Assembly (NCBI RefSeq): GCF_003475325.1
Contig: NZ_QRQC01000015.1
Location: 1 to 64,000, forward strand
Source: Collinsella sp. AF33-16
GTDB taxonomy: Bacteria > Actinomycetota > Coriobacteriia > Coriobacteriales > Coriobacteriaceae
Length of the DNA: 64,000 nt
Direction: 5' to 3'
A model generated the notes under the pieces. The model saw only the letters and a program-made list of their open reading frames with translations. It ran no database searches and had not been told where the DNA came from. The translations under genes and the position numbers were made by a program. Shown in pieces: positions 21,078-31,299 of the stretch; the first letter of the stretch is position 1, and each line of letters starts with the position of its first letter.

Positions 21078-24000
21078 GTGCGCAGGAATTCCATTTTTAC
21101 GAAACGGTGGGTGAAGGGAAGCGCGGTCCTCGTTGCCACTGCAGCGACGCTCGTGTTTGCCAATCCCCAGCAGGCGATTGCCACGCCACTCAAGGGCGTC
21201 GACTCAGCGACCGTGTCCCAGTCTGCCTCGAATGTCGTCGACATCGATTTCGCTGACGGCATCAAGGGCCGTATTACGTTCCTCGAGGACGGTATTTTCC
21301 GTTATAACGTCGACCCCAAGGGTGAGTTTTCCGATTACGCCACACCGCGCAGTAAGTCCCACACGGCTAAAATCCAGGCTCAGCCCGATACCTCGGACAC
21401 CTACAGCAAGCCGAGCGCGACGGTTGCCGACAAGGGCGACACTATCGAGATCACCGGCGGAAAGGCGACCGTGATCCTGGACAAGGCGACTGGCAAGATG
21501 AGTATCAAGTCAGGCGACCGTGTCGTGGTTTCCGAGTCCGCGTCCCTCGACCTTGATAAGAAGGGTACCGTCCAGACGCTCGCCAAGGAGAAGTCCGAGA
21601 ACTTCTTTGGCGGCGGCACCCAGAACGGACGCTTCCTGCACACCAACCAGACCATCGCCATCTCCAACACGAACAACTGGACTGATGGCGGCGTTGCCTC
21701 GCCCAACCCGTTTTATTGGACGAGTGACGGCTACGGCGTACTCCGAAACACGTTTGCAGAGGGTTCCTACGACTTCGGTTCCACGGACTCATCGACGGTC
21801 ACGACTTTGCACAGCGAGAATGAGTTTGATGCCTACTACTTCGTGGCGACCAACGAGGGCGCTTCGAACGTGGCAACCGAGATGCTGCAGGACTACTACA
21901 AGGTGACCGGTAACCCGGTACTGCTGCCCGAGTACGGGTTCTACCTTGGTCATCTTAATGCCTATAACCGTGATGGCTGGTCAACGACCTCGGGTCAAAA
22001 GAAGTGGGAGACCAAGGGCAGCAAGTCCTCGAGCGAGAAGGGCGACGTTAAGTACGAGTCTGGCATGTCGACGGGCTACAAGCTCGACGGCACACTTGCG
22101 GCCGAGACGCTCAACGGTGAGGGCCCTTCGGTTGATACCGAGAACATGAAAGCGACCGATTTCGACCGCCAGTTCTCTGCTCGGCAGGTTATCGATGACT
22201 ACGAGGACAACGACATGCCGCTCGGTTGGTTCCTGCCGAACGACGGCTACGGCGCCGGCTATGGCCAGAACGGTTACTACAAGACCGGCGGCGTCAACTC
22301 CGACGGAACGAGCTCGGCCGACCGTCTTAACGCTGTGCGTGCCAATGTCGACAACCTTAAGAAGTTCACCGAGTATGCCAACTCAAAGGGTGTGAGCACG
22401 GGCTTGTGGACCCAGTCCAACCTTGAGCCCGACAGCAACTCCGAGACCCCGTGGCACCTGCTTCGCGACTTCGACGCCGAGGTCAAGACGGGGGGGCATC
22501 TCTACCCTTAAGACCGACGTTGCCTGGGTTGGATCTGGCTACTCCTTTGGTCTTAATGGCATCAAGACAGCTTATGACACGGTGACGACCGGCGCTAACA
22601 AGCGCCCCAACATCATCACGCTCGATGGTTGGGCCGGCACGCAGCGCTTTGGTGGCATTTGGACCGGCGACCAGTATGGCGGTAACTGGGAGTACATTCG
22701 CTTCCATATCCCCACGTATATCGGTCAGAGTCTTTCGGGCAACCCCAACATCGGCTCCGACATGGATGGCATCTTTGGCGGCGACCCCATCATCTCTGCG
22801 CGTGACTACCAGTGGAAGACGTTCACGCCCTCCATGCTTGACATGGACGGTTGGGGCACCTACCGTAAATCGCCCATGACGCACGGCGATCCCTACACAG
22901 GCATCTCGCGCTTCTACCTCAAGCTCAAGGCGCAGCTCATGCCCTATATCTACACGAGCGCGGCCTCGGCGGCCAACATCGACACGGGTAACGGCGATGC
23001 CGGCCTGCCCATGATCCGCGCCATGCTGCTTTCCGACAACTCCGAGTACGCCGCAAGCACTTCGACGCAGTACCAGTATATGTTCGGTGAGAACTTCCTA
23101 GTGGCACCGGTGTATCAGGATACCCAGGCAGACGAGAACGGCAACGACATTCGCAATGGGATTTACCTCCCCAACTACGGCACCGACGAGAATCCCACCA
23201 TCTGGATCGATTACTTCTCGGGTAAGCAGTATCGCGGCGGCCAGGTTCTCAACAACTACGAGGCTCCGCTTTGGAAGCTGCCGCTGTTTGTGAAGGCCAA
23301 CGCTATCGTGCCGATGTACGCCGAGAACAACAACCCCGAGGCAGTGAGCGACACCAACACCAAGGGTACCGACCGCAGTCAGCGTATCGTCGAGTTCTTC
23401 GCCACCGAGGGCGACGGCACCTTTACGCAGTACGAGGACGACGGCTCCTCCATCGAAAACAACACGACTGAGGACGATTCCTACGGCACGATCGACAATA
23501 TCTCCTACGGTGAGCATGTGAGCACCGTCTACAGCTCCAAGGCCGCAGGCGGCACCGCGACCTTTACCGCCGAGGCCTCGAAGGGCGGCTACAACGGCTA
23601 CGACTCCAACCGCACCACGACCTTCGTGGCCAATGTGTCCGCCAAGCCCACGAGCGTTGTCGCCAAGAACGGCGGATCCGCACTCAACGTGGTTGAGGTC
23701 GACTCGCAGGAGACCTTTGACGCCGCGACCCCCGAGGCCGGCCAGGCGGTCTACTTCTACAGCGAGACCCCCAACCTCAACCACTACGGCAGCGATGCGG
23801 ACGGCACCGAGGCCGAGCAGGGCGAGAGCTTCAACAACACCAAGATCACCACGAACCCCAAGGTCTACGTCAAGTTCGCGAAGACCGATGTTGCTGCAGC
23901 GGCGCAGACGCTTGAGCTGGGCGGTTTCGTGAACGCCGACGCCACGCTCACAGCCGATCGCCTCAACGAGAACCTCTCCGCACCCACGAACCTTGCTGCC

Positions 24001-27000
24001 CCCGAGGACGTCACGACCCCAACGAGCATCAAGCTCACCTGGGGAAAGGTCGATGGTGCTACCTCCTACGACCTTAAGGTCGACGGCACTGTGTTTGCCG
24101 TGGGTGATGCGGCCGAGTTCACGCACACCGACCTCGCCTACAATAGCAAGCACACCTACCAGATTCGTTCGCGCAACGCCGAGGGTTACTCCGCCTGGAG
24201 CGATGTGCTCGAGGCGAACTCCGCACTCGATCCGTGGCGGAACGTCCCCGACGCCGAGCAAATCACCTGGGAGGGCTCGCTTTACGGCAGCCATAAGGCC
24301 GAGCTCGCCTTCGACCATGAGTTCCAGTCGGGCGACGGCGGTTTCCACTCCGGTGGCAACGATCTGGGCAAGGCGCTTACCGTTGACTATGGACGCGCTT
24401 ACAAGCTCGATAAGCTCGAGTACTATCCGCGCGATGACGCCGGCAACGGCACTGTGACCAAGATGCGTGTTGAGACGAGTCTCGATGGCGTCCACTGGAC
24501 GAGCCAGGAGGTCGATTGGGCACGTTCCGCTGATTGTAAGACGGTAGCGTTTGACGGCACCGTGGCCGCCCGTTACGTGCGCATGACACCGCTCGCCTCG
24601 GTCGGCAATTTCTTCTCCGCGTCCGAGATTGCCATCTACAAGACCGACGGCACGGATGGCTTCGCCGTGGGCTCCAACCTCAACAAGGCCACGATCTCCG
24701 ACGGAGACTACTCCAACATGAAGAACTATCTGGGCCTCGAGAATCGCGAGCCCGATACCCCGACGTTCGGTTCGCAGATCCGCGACCACTTCGCCGACCT
24801 CAACGATAACGGCGTTTACGACGTCTACGATTACTCGTTCACCATGGCGGGTCTTGACGGCGGCACTAAACAAAAGGGCAAGGTCGCCGGTTCGCTCGCG
24901 GTGATTCCGAGCAAGACCGAGGTCGAGGCCGGTGATGAGATCACCGTTGATGTCTATGCGGCCGACGCCAAGAACGTCAACGCCCTGGGCGCTCTCGTCA
25001 ACTTCAAGAGCGACCAGTTCGAGTTTGTGTCCGAGAGCATCGCGCAGGACGGCTCGACTGCCGGCATGGAGAACCTGTCTCGCGAGAAGGTCCAGTTCGC
25101 GGACAGAACGCAGACTATCAATCTCGCCTTTGCCAACCGCGGCGATGGCAAGCTCTACAACGGTACCGGCGCGGTGGCGAGTTTCAAGCTCAAGGCCAAG
25201 ACCGCCGGCAAGGTCGAACTGCCCTCGACATCTTGGCTCATCGGTCCGGCATGCGACGCACTTGAGTTTGCGAGCGACGGCACGGTGACGATGCCGGATG
25301 TTCCTCAGCCAACGGTCGCCGAGTACGGTCAGGACGCCTTCAACATCACGATGACCAACGATGAGCTCACGACCGACGACGGGACCAACGTCGAGAAACT
25401 TATCCAGCAGAAGAGCTATAACGCGCTGTTCGATAATAACGAGGGCGACAACGGCTTTGAGTTCCTATGGAACTGGAGCGGCAACTGGGACAGCGAGGGT
25501 AAGCTTCCGAGTTACGTGAAGCTTCCCACCACGATGACATTCGCATTTAAGACGCCGTCGAAACTCGATAGTGTCGAGGTCGTTAACCGCAACGGTGGCA
25601 ACGGAACCGTGCAGAAGATCAAGGCTGTCGTGACGTTCGAGGATGGCTCGACCCAAGAGTTCGCGGGCGGGGAGTACGATTCCTTCCTTGCTCGCTACGC
25701 CTTTGACCTCTCTGCCGAGAACAAGGGCAAGAAGGCGACCAAGGTCGAGGTCACGCCGCTTGAGGCATCGGGTGACCAGATGCTCACACTGCGTGAGGTC
25801 AACTTCAACTACACGCAGGGTGTCGAGGCCATCGAGGGTGTCGAGCTAGGCAAGAACCAGACCGAGTTCTTTGAAGGCGACATTACGCCCGTCGACGCCA
25901 AGGCTACGCCTGAGAGCGCTGGCTACCCCTATGTGACGGTCGAGAGCTCCGACCCCTCTGTGGTAAGCGTCTCCGCTGTTCAGGCTGGCGATAGCGTGAG
26001 CTACTACCTGCGTGCCAACAAGGCCGGCAAGGCAAAGATCACGGTGGCGTCGGTACTCGACCCCTCCAAGACCGCATCCTATGAGGTCGAGGTCAAGGCT
26101 GGTGTCGATACCTCTGCGCTCGTAGCAGCGCTTTCCAAGGCCGCGGGCTACAGCGAGTCCGTCTACACCAAGGATTCCTATGCAGCTCTCACCACTGCGG
26201 TCGAGGCGGCTCAGAAGCTCCTCGACAGCGGCCAGGGCAGCTATAGCAAGAAGGATGTCGCAGACGCCACAGCCAAGATCGAGAAGGCAATCGACGGCCT
26301 CAAGATGCGCCCTGTTGATGAGAAGATTCTCATCAACACGCCCGAGAACCGCAAGAACGTCAAGGTGGCCGGCTTCTCGAGTGAGGCCGACTACGAGGGC
26401 AGCAACGCCGTCAACGCTCTCGACGGCGACGAGCGGACGCTTTGGCACAGCGACTGGGCCCATGGGACCGGTATGCCCCAGTATCTGAGTGTCGACCTGG
26501 GCCGCGACTACGATCTCACCGACGTTACATTCCTGCCGCGCCAGGACGGCGGCACTAACGGCGATATCTTCGAGGCCGAGATACTGGTCTCCGACACTGC
26601 CGACGGTTATGAGAAGGGCACCGCCGCGTCGATGGGTACGTTCGCCTTCGACAACGATGGCCGCGTGCTCACCGACCGTGGCGACTGGAAACAGATGAGC
26701 TTTGGCGCCGCGCGCGGTCGCTACGTGACCGTCAAGGTGATTCACGCCGGCGGGGGCGACGTTGATGCCTACTGCAGCATGGCGGAGCTCAAGTTCTACG
26801 GTACGGCCGTCCCCGATCCGGTGGCGAAGGATGATCTCACTGCCGCGATCGAAAAGGTTGATGCCGAGCTTGCCGCCGGCGACCTCAAGGCCGGCGACTA
26901 CACCGAGGCCTCCTGGACGGCGCTCGAGAACGCCCTGGCGAGCGCCCGCGCCATCTTGAGCGACGAGGATGCCACGCAGGACGAGGTCGACCAGGCGCTC

Positions 27001-27492
27001 AGGGCGCTCGAGAGCGCCCGCGACGCGCTCGAGAAGACCCCGGTGGTCCCGGTCGAGAATCCGACTAAGAAGCAGCTCAAGGCCCTGGTCAAGCAGGCGA
27101 AGGAGACTGACACCAGGGGCAAGACGGCCGAGTCTGTCAAGGCCCTGACGGATGCCATTACCTACGCCGAGGACGTCTTGGGTGATGAGAATGCTTCCGA
27201 CACCCAGATCCAGGCGGCCTATAGCCAGCTCAAGCTGGCCATTGAGAGCCTCAAGGATGCCGATTCCGGCAACCAGGGCGGCTCGGGCAACCAGGGTTCC
27301 GGCAATGGCTCGAACGGCGGCAACCAGGCGGGCAAGCCCGCAGGCGACAAGGCCCAGGGCAGCAAGAAGAACGGTTCGGCGATTCCCAATACCGGAGACC
27401 AGACGGCGGCGACCGTCGCGACCGTCGGTGGTCTTGGCGCCATCATCGCCGCGATCGGCGCTTTCTTCCATCGTCGCAGCAAGGCTAAGTAG
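21078..27492 (+). pseudogene. Giant wall-anchored GH31 glycosidase, frameshifted in a G7 run
   Basis: Start GTG 21078, after GAAAGGAGC, opens a signal peptide (to about residue 36). The reading frame breaks near 22490-22496, where seven G occur; six would restore one 2137-aa protein. GH31 catalytic region: nucleophile Asp480 in LKTDVAWVG, likely acid/base Asp in IWTGDQYGG. Then, roughly: Fn3 (968-1060), CBM32-like (1068-1190), dockerin-like EF-hand piece (1229-1260), cohesin-like (1271-1408), second CBM-like (1415-1583), Ig-like (1588-1675), FIVAR (1676-1745), CBM32 (1748-1913), two FIVAR (1916-2061), Gly/Asn linker, and an IPNTG sorting signal at 2102-2106 with membrane helix and Lys/Arg tail. 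The GYSFGLNG context resembles GH31 enzymes acting on N-acetylgalactosaminides, but specificity is unproven. Confidence 0.88.
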
Positions 27493-27510
27493 CCCCAGCA
27501 ACAGCTAAGC

Positions 27511-27555
27511 AAGCGTGCCCGCCGTCCCACCCAAGGACGGTGGGCACGCTTTTTG
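27511..27555 (+). terminator. Terminator after the GH31 gene
   Basis: AAGCGTGCCC and GGGCACGCTT form the outer stem, continued inward by CCGTCC/GGACGG around a short loop, with a TTTTT tail. Confidence 0.92.
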
Positions 27556-27637
27556 AATGTAGGCAGAAAGCTCCGACCCTTCGGCCTTAATCTCGCAAAG
27601 CGTTCCGTCTCCCGCCGAACACATCAGCATCGGCGGC

Positions 27638-27643
27638 TATACT
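27638..27643 (+). promoter_or_regulatory. Candidate -10 box for purE
   Basis: TATACT lies 67 nt before the purE start in the gap after the GH31 terminator. No clear -35 hexamer is visible. Confidence 0.3.
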
Positions 27644-27709
27644 TGAATTATTTGCAGTTAAGGGTCGCGGATTGGCCGCGTCACCGCTCTCAACAGGAGG
27701 TCTTTGTTT

Positions 27710-28174
27710 ATGGCAGATCAGAAGCCGGTTGTCGGGATCATCATGGGCTCCAAATCCGATCTGGGCGTTATGGAAGGCTGCACCGACGAGCTCGAGGCAC
27801 TGGGCGTGCCCTATGAGCTCGTGATTGCAAGTGCGCACCGCACGCCGGCGAAGGTCCATGAGTGGGCTTCGACTGCCGCCGATCGCGGTATCAAAGTGAT
27901 CATCGCTGCAGCCGGCAAGGCTGCACACCTGGGCGGTGTCGTAGCTGCCTTTACGCCGCTGCCGGTTATCGGCGTGCCTATGAAGACGAGTGACCTGGGC
28001 GGCATGGATTCGCTGCTGTCGATGGTGCAGATGCCTTCGGGTGTGCCCGTGGCCTGTGTGGCCATCAACGGTGCCAAGAACGCCGCCATTTACGCCACGC
28101 AGATTCTGGGTGCATGCGACCCCGAGTACCGCAAGGTTATCGAGAAGATGAAGCAGGAGATGGCCGACGCCTAG
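27710..28174 (+). CDS. purE: N5-carboxyaminoimidazole ribonucleotide mutase
   Basis: PurE moves the carboxyl group of N5-CAIR to give CAIR in purine synthesis. The 154-aa protein has the class I signatures GIIMGSKSDL near the start, SAHRTP and AAAGKAAHLGG. ATG 27710 is chosen over an in-frame TTG at 27704 from the AGGAGG spacing. No purK lies next to it. The sortase gene follows after 35 nt. Confidence 0.96.
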   Translation: MADQKPVVGIIMGSKSDLGVMEGCTDELEALGVPYELVIASAHRTPAKVHEWASTAADRGIKVIIAAAGKAAHLGGVVAAFTPLPVIGVPMKTSDLGGMDSLLSMVQMPSGVPVACVAINGAKNAAIYATQILGACDPEYRKVIEKMKQEMADA

Positions 28175-28209
28175 GCGTTCCGCCGTTTCACCGCAGTATA
28201 AGGAGAGCC

Positions 28210-29214
28210 ATGTCCGACTATCAGGGAAAACGATTCAAGGCTTCTCAGATTCCCGATCCGTCGAAGCCGGGTGCTGCCCGTGCGGTACGGCAGGGTCGGA
28301 CATCCTCTCCTCAGCAGCCGCATGCGCCGCGTCCCGTAACGCCGACGTCCCATCGTCGTCAGGATACGCCGACTGCGTATCGCCCTTCGTCATATGGCAC
28401 GGCAAAGAAGCAGGCTCGGACGACGAGGCAGCTGAGTGACGCGCCGTCCAACTATGCCGAGCAGCCGCGTAAGAAACGCCGATCCATCATTCCCATCTTG
28501 CTCATCATCGTGGGCATCGGTCTGATTGTCGCCGCCGCTGCCATCTTTATCAATGCTCAGATTGGCTATAAGCAGGCGAGCGATTCGTATCAAAAGATCG
28601 AAAAACAATATGTGAGCGACAAGGACGCCAGCGGCGTGCCGATTATCGACTTTGATGCACTTGCCCAGACGAATCCCGAGGTTGTGGGTTGGATTTACGC
28701 GCCCAGCACCAACATCAACTATCCCGTTGTGCAGACCAACAACAACTCCAAATACCTCAACACGCTGTTTGACGGTACATCTAACGCGTCCGGTGCCATT
28801 TTCTTGGATAGTGATGACACCGCGCCGGGAATGGTTGACCAGCAGACCACGATCTACGGCCACCATATGAACGACGGGTCGATGTTCAACGTGATTTCGG
28901 ATACGACTGATCAGGCGACGTTCGATAGCATCGAGTACGTGTATTACATTACGCGCGACGCTACGTATAAGCTACGGCCGCTGGCGACCAAAGTCGTCGA
29001 GGACACGTATGCCAAGGCGCGCACGCCTAATTTTGAGGGTGACGACGGGCTCAAGAACTACCTGTCCGAGATGCTCGACGGCGCTTCGGCCGTGGCGAGC
29101 GATGCCACCGATCGTGCCGCTTCGGCAACCAAGGTCGTAACGCTTGTGACCTGTCGTTCGCTGTCGCTGAGCAACACACGCGCCGTCATGGTGCTCACAC
29201 CGGTCGAGGAATAA
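28210..29214 (+). CDS. Class B sortase
   Basis: A membrane-anchored cysteine transpeptidase of 334 aa. The N-terminal 85 residues are basic, Pro/Gln/Arg-rich and cytoplasmic; the membrane helix spans about 90-112; the catalytic domain has His218 (IYGHHMNDGSMF), Cys315 (TLVTCRSL) and Arg324, the SrtB arrangement. It would cleave sorting signals such as the IPNTG of the GH31 protein just upstream, although housekeeping sortases normally take LPXTG-like signals, so this pairing is only positional. AAGGAGAG precedes ATG 28210. Confidence 0.9.
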   Translation: MSDYQGKRFKASQIPDPSKPGAARAVRQGRTSSPQQPHAPRPVTPTSHRRQDTPTAYRPSSYGTAKKQARTTRQLSDAPSNYAEQPRKKRRSIIPILLIIVGIGLIVAAAAIFINAQIGYKQASDSYQKIEKQYVSDKDASGVPIIDFDALAQTNPEVVGWIYAPSTNINYPVVQTNNNSKYLNTLFDGTSNASGAIFLDSDDTAPGMVDQQTTIYGHHMNDGSMFNVISDTTDQATFDSIEYVYYITRDATYKLRPLATKVVEDTYAKARTPNFEGDDGLKNYLSEMLDGASAVASDATDRAASATKVVTLVTCRSLSLSNTRAVMVLTPVEE

Positions 29215-29268
29215 AGTGTCCGAGGGTCCCGTCCCAAAAAGACTACCCTGGAAATCAAAGGAGAAACG

Positions 29269-29685
29269 ATGCTTGAAAGTGGCAAATCGATGCCTTCGGT
29301 TGATGCTTGGCTGCGTGAGGCTAAGGCCGATGCTTCGGCGGCTGGCTGCGGCATGTACCTGACACACAACGGTGTGGTGCGTGCGACGCCCAAGGCCGAG
29401 GTGCGCGGAGTCGAGACCGATGGCGTGGCGCCAGGTCACAAGGTGGGCGGCATGGTCTTTGACTATGACGCCGAAAAGGTACGGTCTGCCATCGAGGCCA
29501 CGCGCGCGATGCCGGGTATCGGCTATGTGCGCGTGTGGCTGGCAAGCGGCGAGCTTACCGTGGGCGACGACATCATGCTCGTGCTCATCGGCGGGGACAT
29601 CCGCCCGCATGTGGTCGATGCGCTGCAGGCGCTCGTTGGCACCATCAAGAATGAATGCGTGAGTGAGGTCGAGCGCGAGGCGTAG
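29269..29685 (+). CDS. MoaE-like protein (molybdopterin synthase large-subunit family)
   Basis: The 138-aa product follows the MoaE pattern: HNGVVRATPKAE, VGGMVFDYD, a central ASGELTVGDDIMLVLIGGDIRPHVVDAL strand-helix unit and an IK near the C-terminus. The usual PxWKxE motif with the catalytic lysine is replaced by ECVSEVE, and no MoaD or other molybdenum-cofactor gene is nearby. It may therefore have lost synthase activity or gained another role. A clear AAAGGAGAAA ribosome binding site supports translation. Confidence 0.65.
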   Translation: MLESGKSMPSVDAWLREAKADASAAGCGMYLTHNGVVRATPKAEVRGVETDGVAPGHKVGGMVFDYDAEKVRSAIEATRAMPGIGYVRVWLASGELTVGDDIMLVLIGGDIRPHVVDALQALVGTIKNECVSEVEREA

Positions 29686-29716
29686 AGGCTTGCGTCGATA
29701 GAAGGATCGCTTATAA

Positions 29717-29754
29717 AAATGCCCGCCGGTACGTGTGATACCGGCGGGCATTTT
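29717..29754. terminator. Bidirectional terminator between the MoaE-like and CmpB-family genes
   Basis: AAAATGCCCGCCGGTA (29717-29732) pairs with TACCGGCGGGCATTTT (29739-29754); A and T runs on the two sides allow use from both directions between convergent genes. Confidence 0.9.
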
Positions 29755-29775
29755 GCGTTTTGGGCGCGGTTGGCG

Positions 29776-31005
29776 CTACACGCGCGTCGCATCCTTGGGG
29801 CTCATGGTCATGCTCTGGAAGCGATTCTCCATAAAGTCATTATCGAAGTACGTGCCGTAGAACTGCGCAACGGGAATATCCGGTTCCGTGCCGTTGACGC
29901 GCTGATACCAATAATCGAGCGACTGCAGCGTCATAACGCCATCGACCAGCATAATGATGGTGAAGATGACGGTAGCCGAGTAGCGGCTCTTCCATGGAAT
30001 CATGTTGATGAGCTTGAGCAGCCTCGGCAGCAGCAGCTTGATCCAGATGAGTCCGCCCAGGCCCCACAGACAGGCAAAGCCCGTGCAGGTACGTCCGCCC
30101 GTAAGGACGGCGAGCGGATCGGGCATGCCAAAGAGCTTCATATGCGAGTAGCTCCACGAGACCACGCCAAACGAGGTTTGCATAAACCAGCCCACGAACA
30201 CCTCAAAGCTTGCACCGAGCAGTGCGCTCACCAAAAAGATAATGATGGGGTTCTTTTTATAGAAGCGGTTGAGCACCATGGTCATGAGCACGGCGCCAAA
30301 TCCGTAGATGGGGCTGAAGGGGCCAAACAGCATGCCGGCGCGGTTCTGGTAGACGCCCGGGTCGTCGACCGTCATGTGCCAGATGTCCTCGGCGATCAGG
30401 CCGAGTATGCAGCAGACAAAGAATACCCAGAACAGGTTGAAGTAGTTGAGCTTGATGTAGCCTTCGCCGGTTTCATCGCGCCCGAGCATGCCCTCGGCGG
30501 CGGCGTCGCGATCGAGCATCTCCTGCAGGCGGCGCTGCAGCTCGCGCTCCTGGCGCAGCGTGGGGTCGACGGTGGCCGAAAGCGCGACGAGGATGCCGAG
30601 CTGGATGGCGGGGCGAAGCAAGAAGGGCCCGATGCCCTGGAGCATCACGTCAACCAAAAGCTCGACGACGGTAAACGCGATAAGGATATAGGACAGGCGA
30701 GCGGCGTTGCGGCGCTGGTTTTTGATAAGGTCCAGGCCAAAGATGATCAGGATGACGGCGCTTGCCGCAGAGAGCATGATGCCGGCGACGATAAGGCCGA
30801 CCGCGACGAGCGTGTTGTCACCGAGCTTGGCGGCGGCGTTGCCGTTGATGAGCGCGGTGATGACCTGCCACATAAAGGCGCCGACCGAAGGGAGCGTGCC
30901 CACGCCGGACAGGATGCACAGGACGGCGTACACCTTAATGATGAGGGGGATCTTCTTGACCTCCGTGGCGCTGGGGACGCTGGGGTCGAGTTCGTTTCGA
31001 TCCAT
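29776..31005 (-). CDS. Multi-pass membrane protein, putative ABC permease CmpB family
   Basis: A 409-aa membrane protein with a four-helix N-terminal half, a charged middle (RQERELQRRLQEMLDRDAAAEG) and a C-terminal half matching the CmpB (DUF1113) family: GPFSPIYGFGAVLMT, ASFEVFVGWFMQ, FACLWGLGGLIWIK. Despite the family name, no transporter partner is present and function is unknown. ATG 31005 follows AAAGG; longer in-frame readings add an unlikely Arg-rich segment. Confidence 0.8.
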   Translation of the reverse strand: MDRNELDPSVPSATEVKKIPLIIKVYAVLCILSGVGTLPSVGAFMWQVITALINGNAAAKLGDNTLVAVGLIVAGIMLSAASAVILIIFGLDLIKNQRRNAARLSYILIAFTVVELLVDVMLQGIGPFLLRPAIQLGILVALSATVDPTLRQERELQRRLQEMLDRDAAAEGMLGRDETGEGYIKLNYFNLFWVFFVCCILGLIAEDIWHMTVDDPGVYQNRAGMLFGPFSPIYGFGAVLMTMVLNRFYKKNPIIIFLVSALLGASFEVFVGWFMQTSFGVVSWSYSHMKLFGMPDPLAVLTGGRTCTGFACLWGLGGLIWIKLLLPRLLKLINMIPWKSRYSATVIFTIIMLVDGVMTLQSLDYWYQRVNGTEPDIPVAQFYGTYFDNDFMENRFQSMTMSPKDATRV

Positions 31006-31252
31006 ACATAACCTTTCTCGTTTTGCTGTAGGTACAAGGATACGCCGCCGACCTGCCAAAAGACAGGACGAACGTCCCAATTGCAACAATGCAAGCCCCA
31101 ACGGCGGGCGAGACGCGTCGTAACGGAAGTATGCGGGATCGTCGGCCCCGAGGCGGTTGCCCAATAAAATGTTTGGCTGCAAAACGGATTATAAGCTCGG
31201 TGGGCTTTTAAAAAGCGCTGTTCATGCGCGGGAGTGCTTGTCTTGCCGTGCG

Positions 31253-31258
31253 TATAAT
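31253..31258 (+). promoter_or_regulatory. Candidate -10 box for purF
   Basis: A consensus TATAAT lies 41 nt before the purF start. The expected -35 position has no good match, so an activator or a relaxed -35 is possible. Confidence 0.4.
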
Positions 31259-31299
31259 AGGGCAGGTAACGCCAAATAACGAGGCTCTGAGGGGATGCC

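Noticed and set aside
31051..31085. Possible degenerate R3 repeat (GACCTGCCAAAAGACAGG)
   Set aside because: Only the left part matches and the GGGACAGGTTTATTT core is missing; could be chance.
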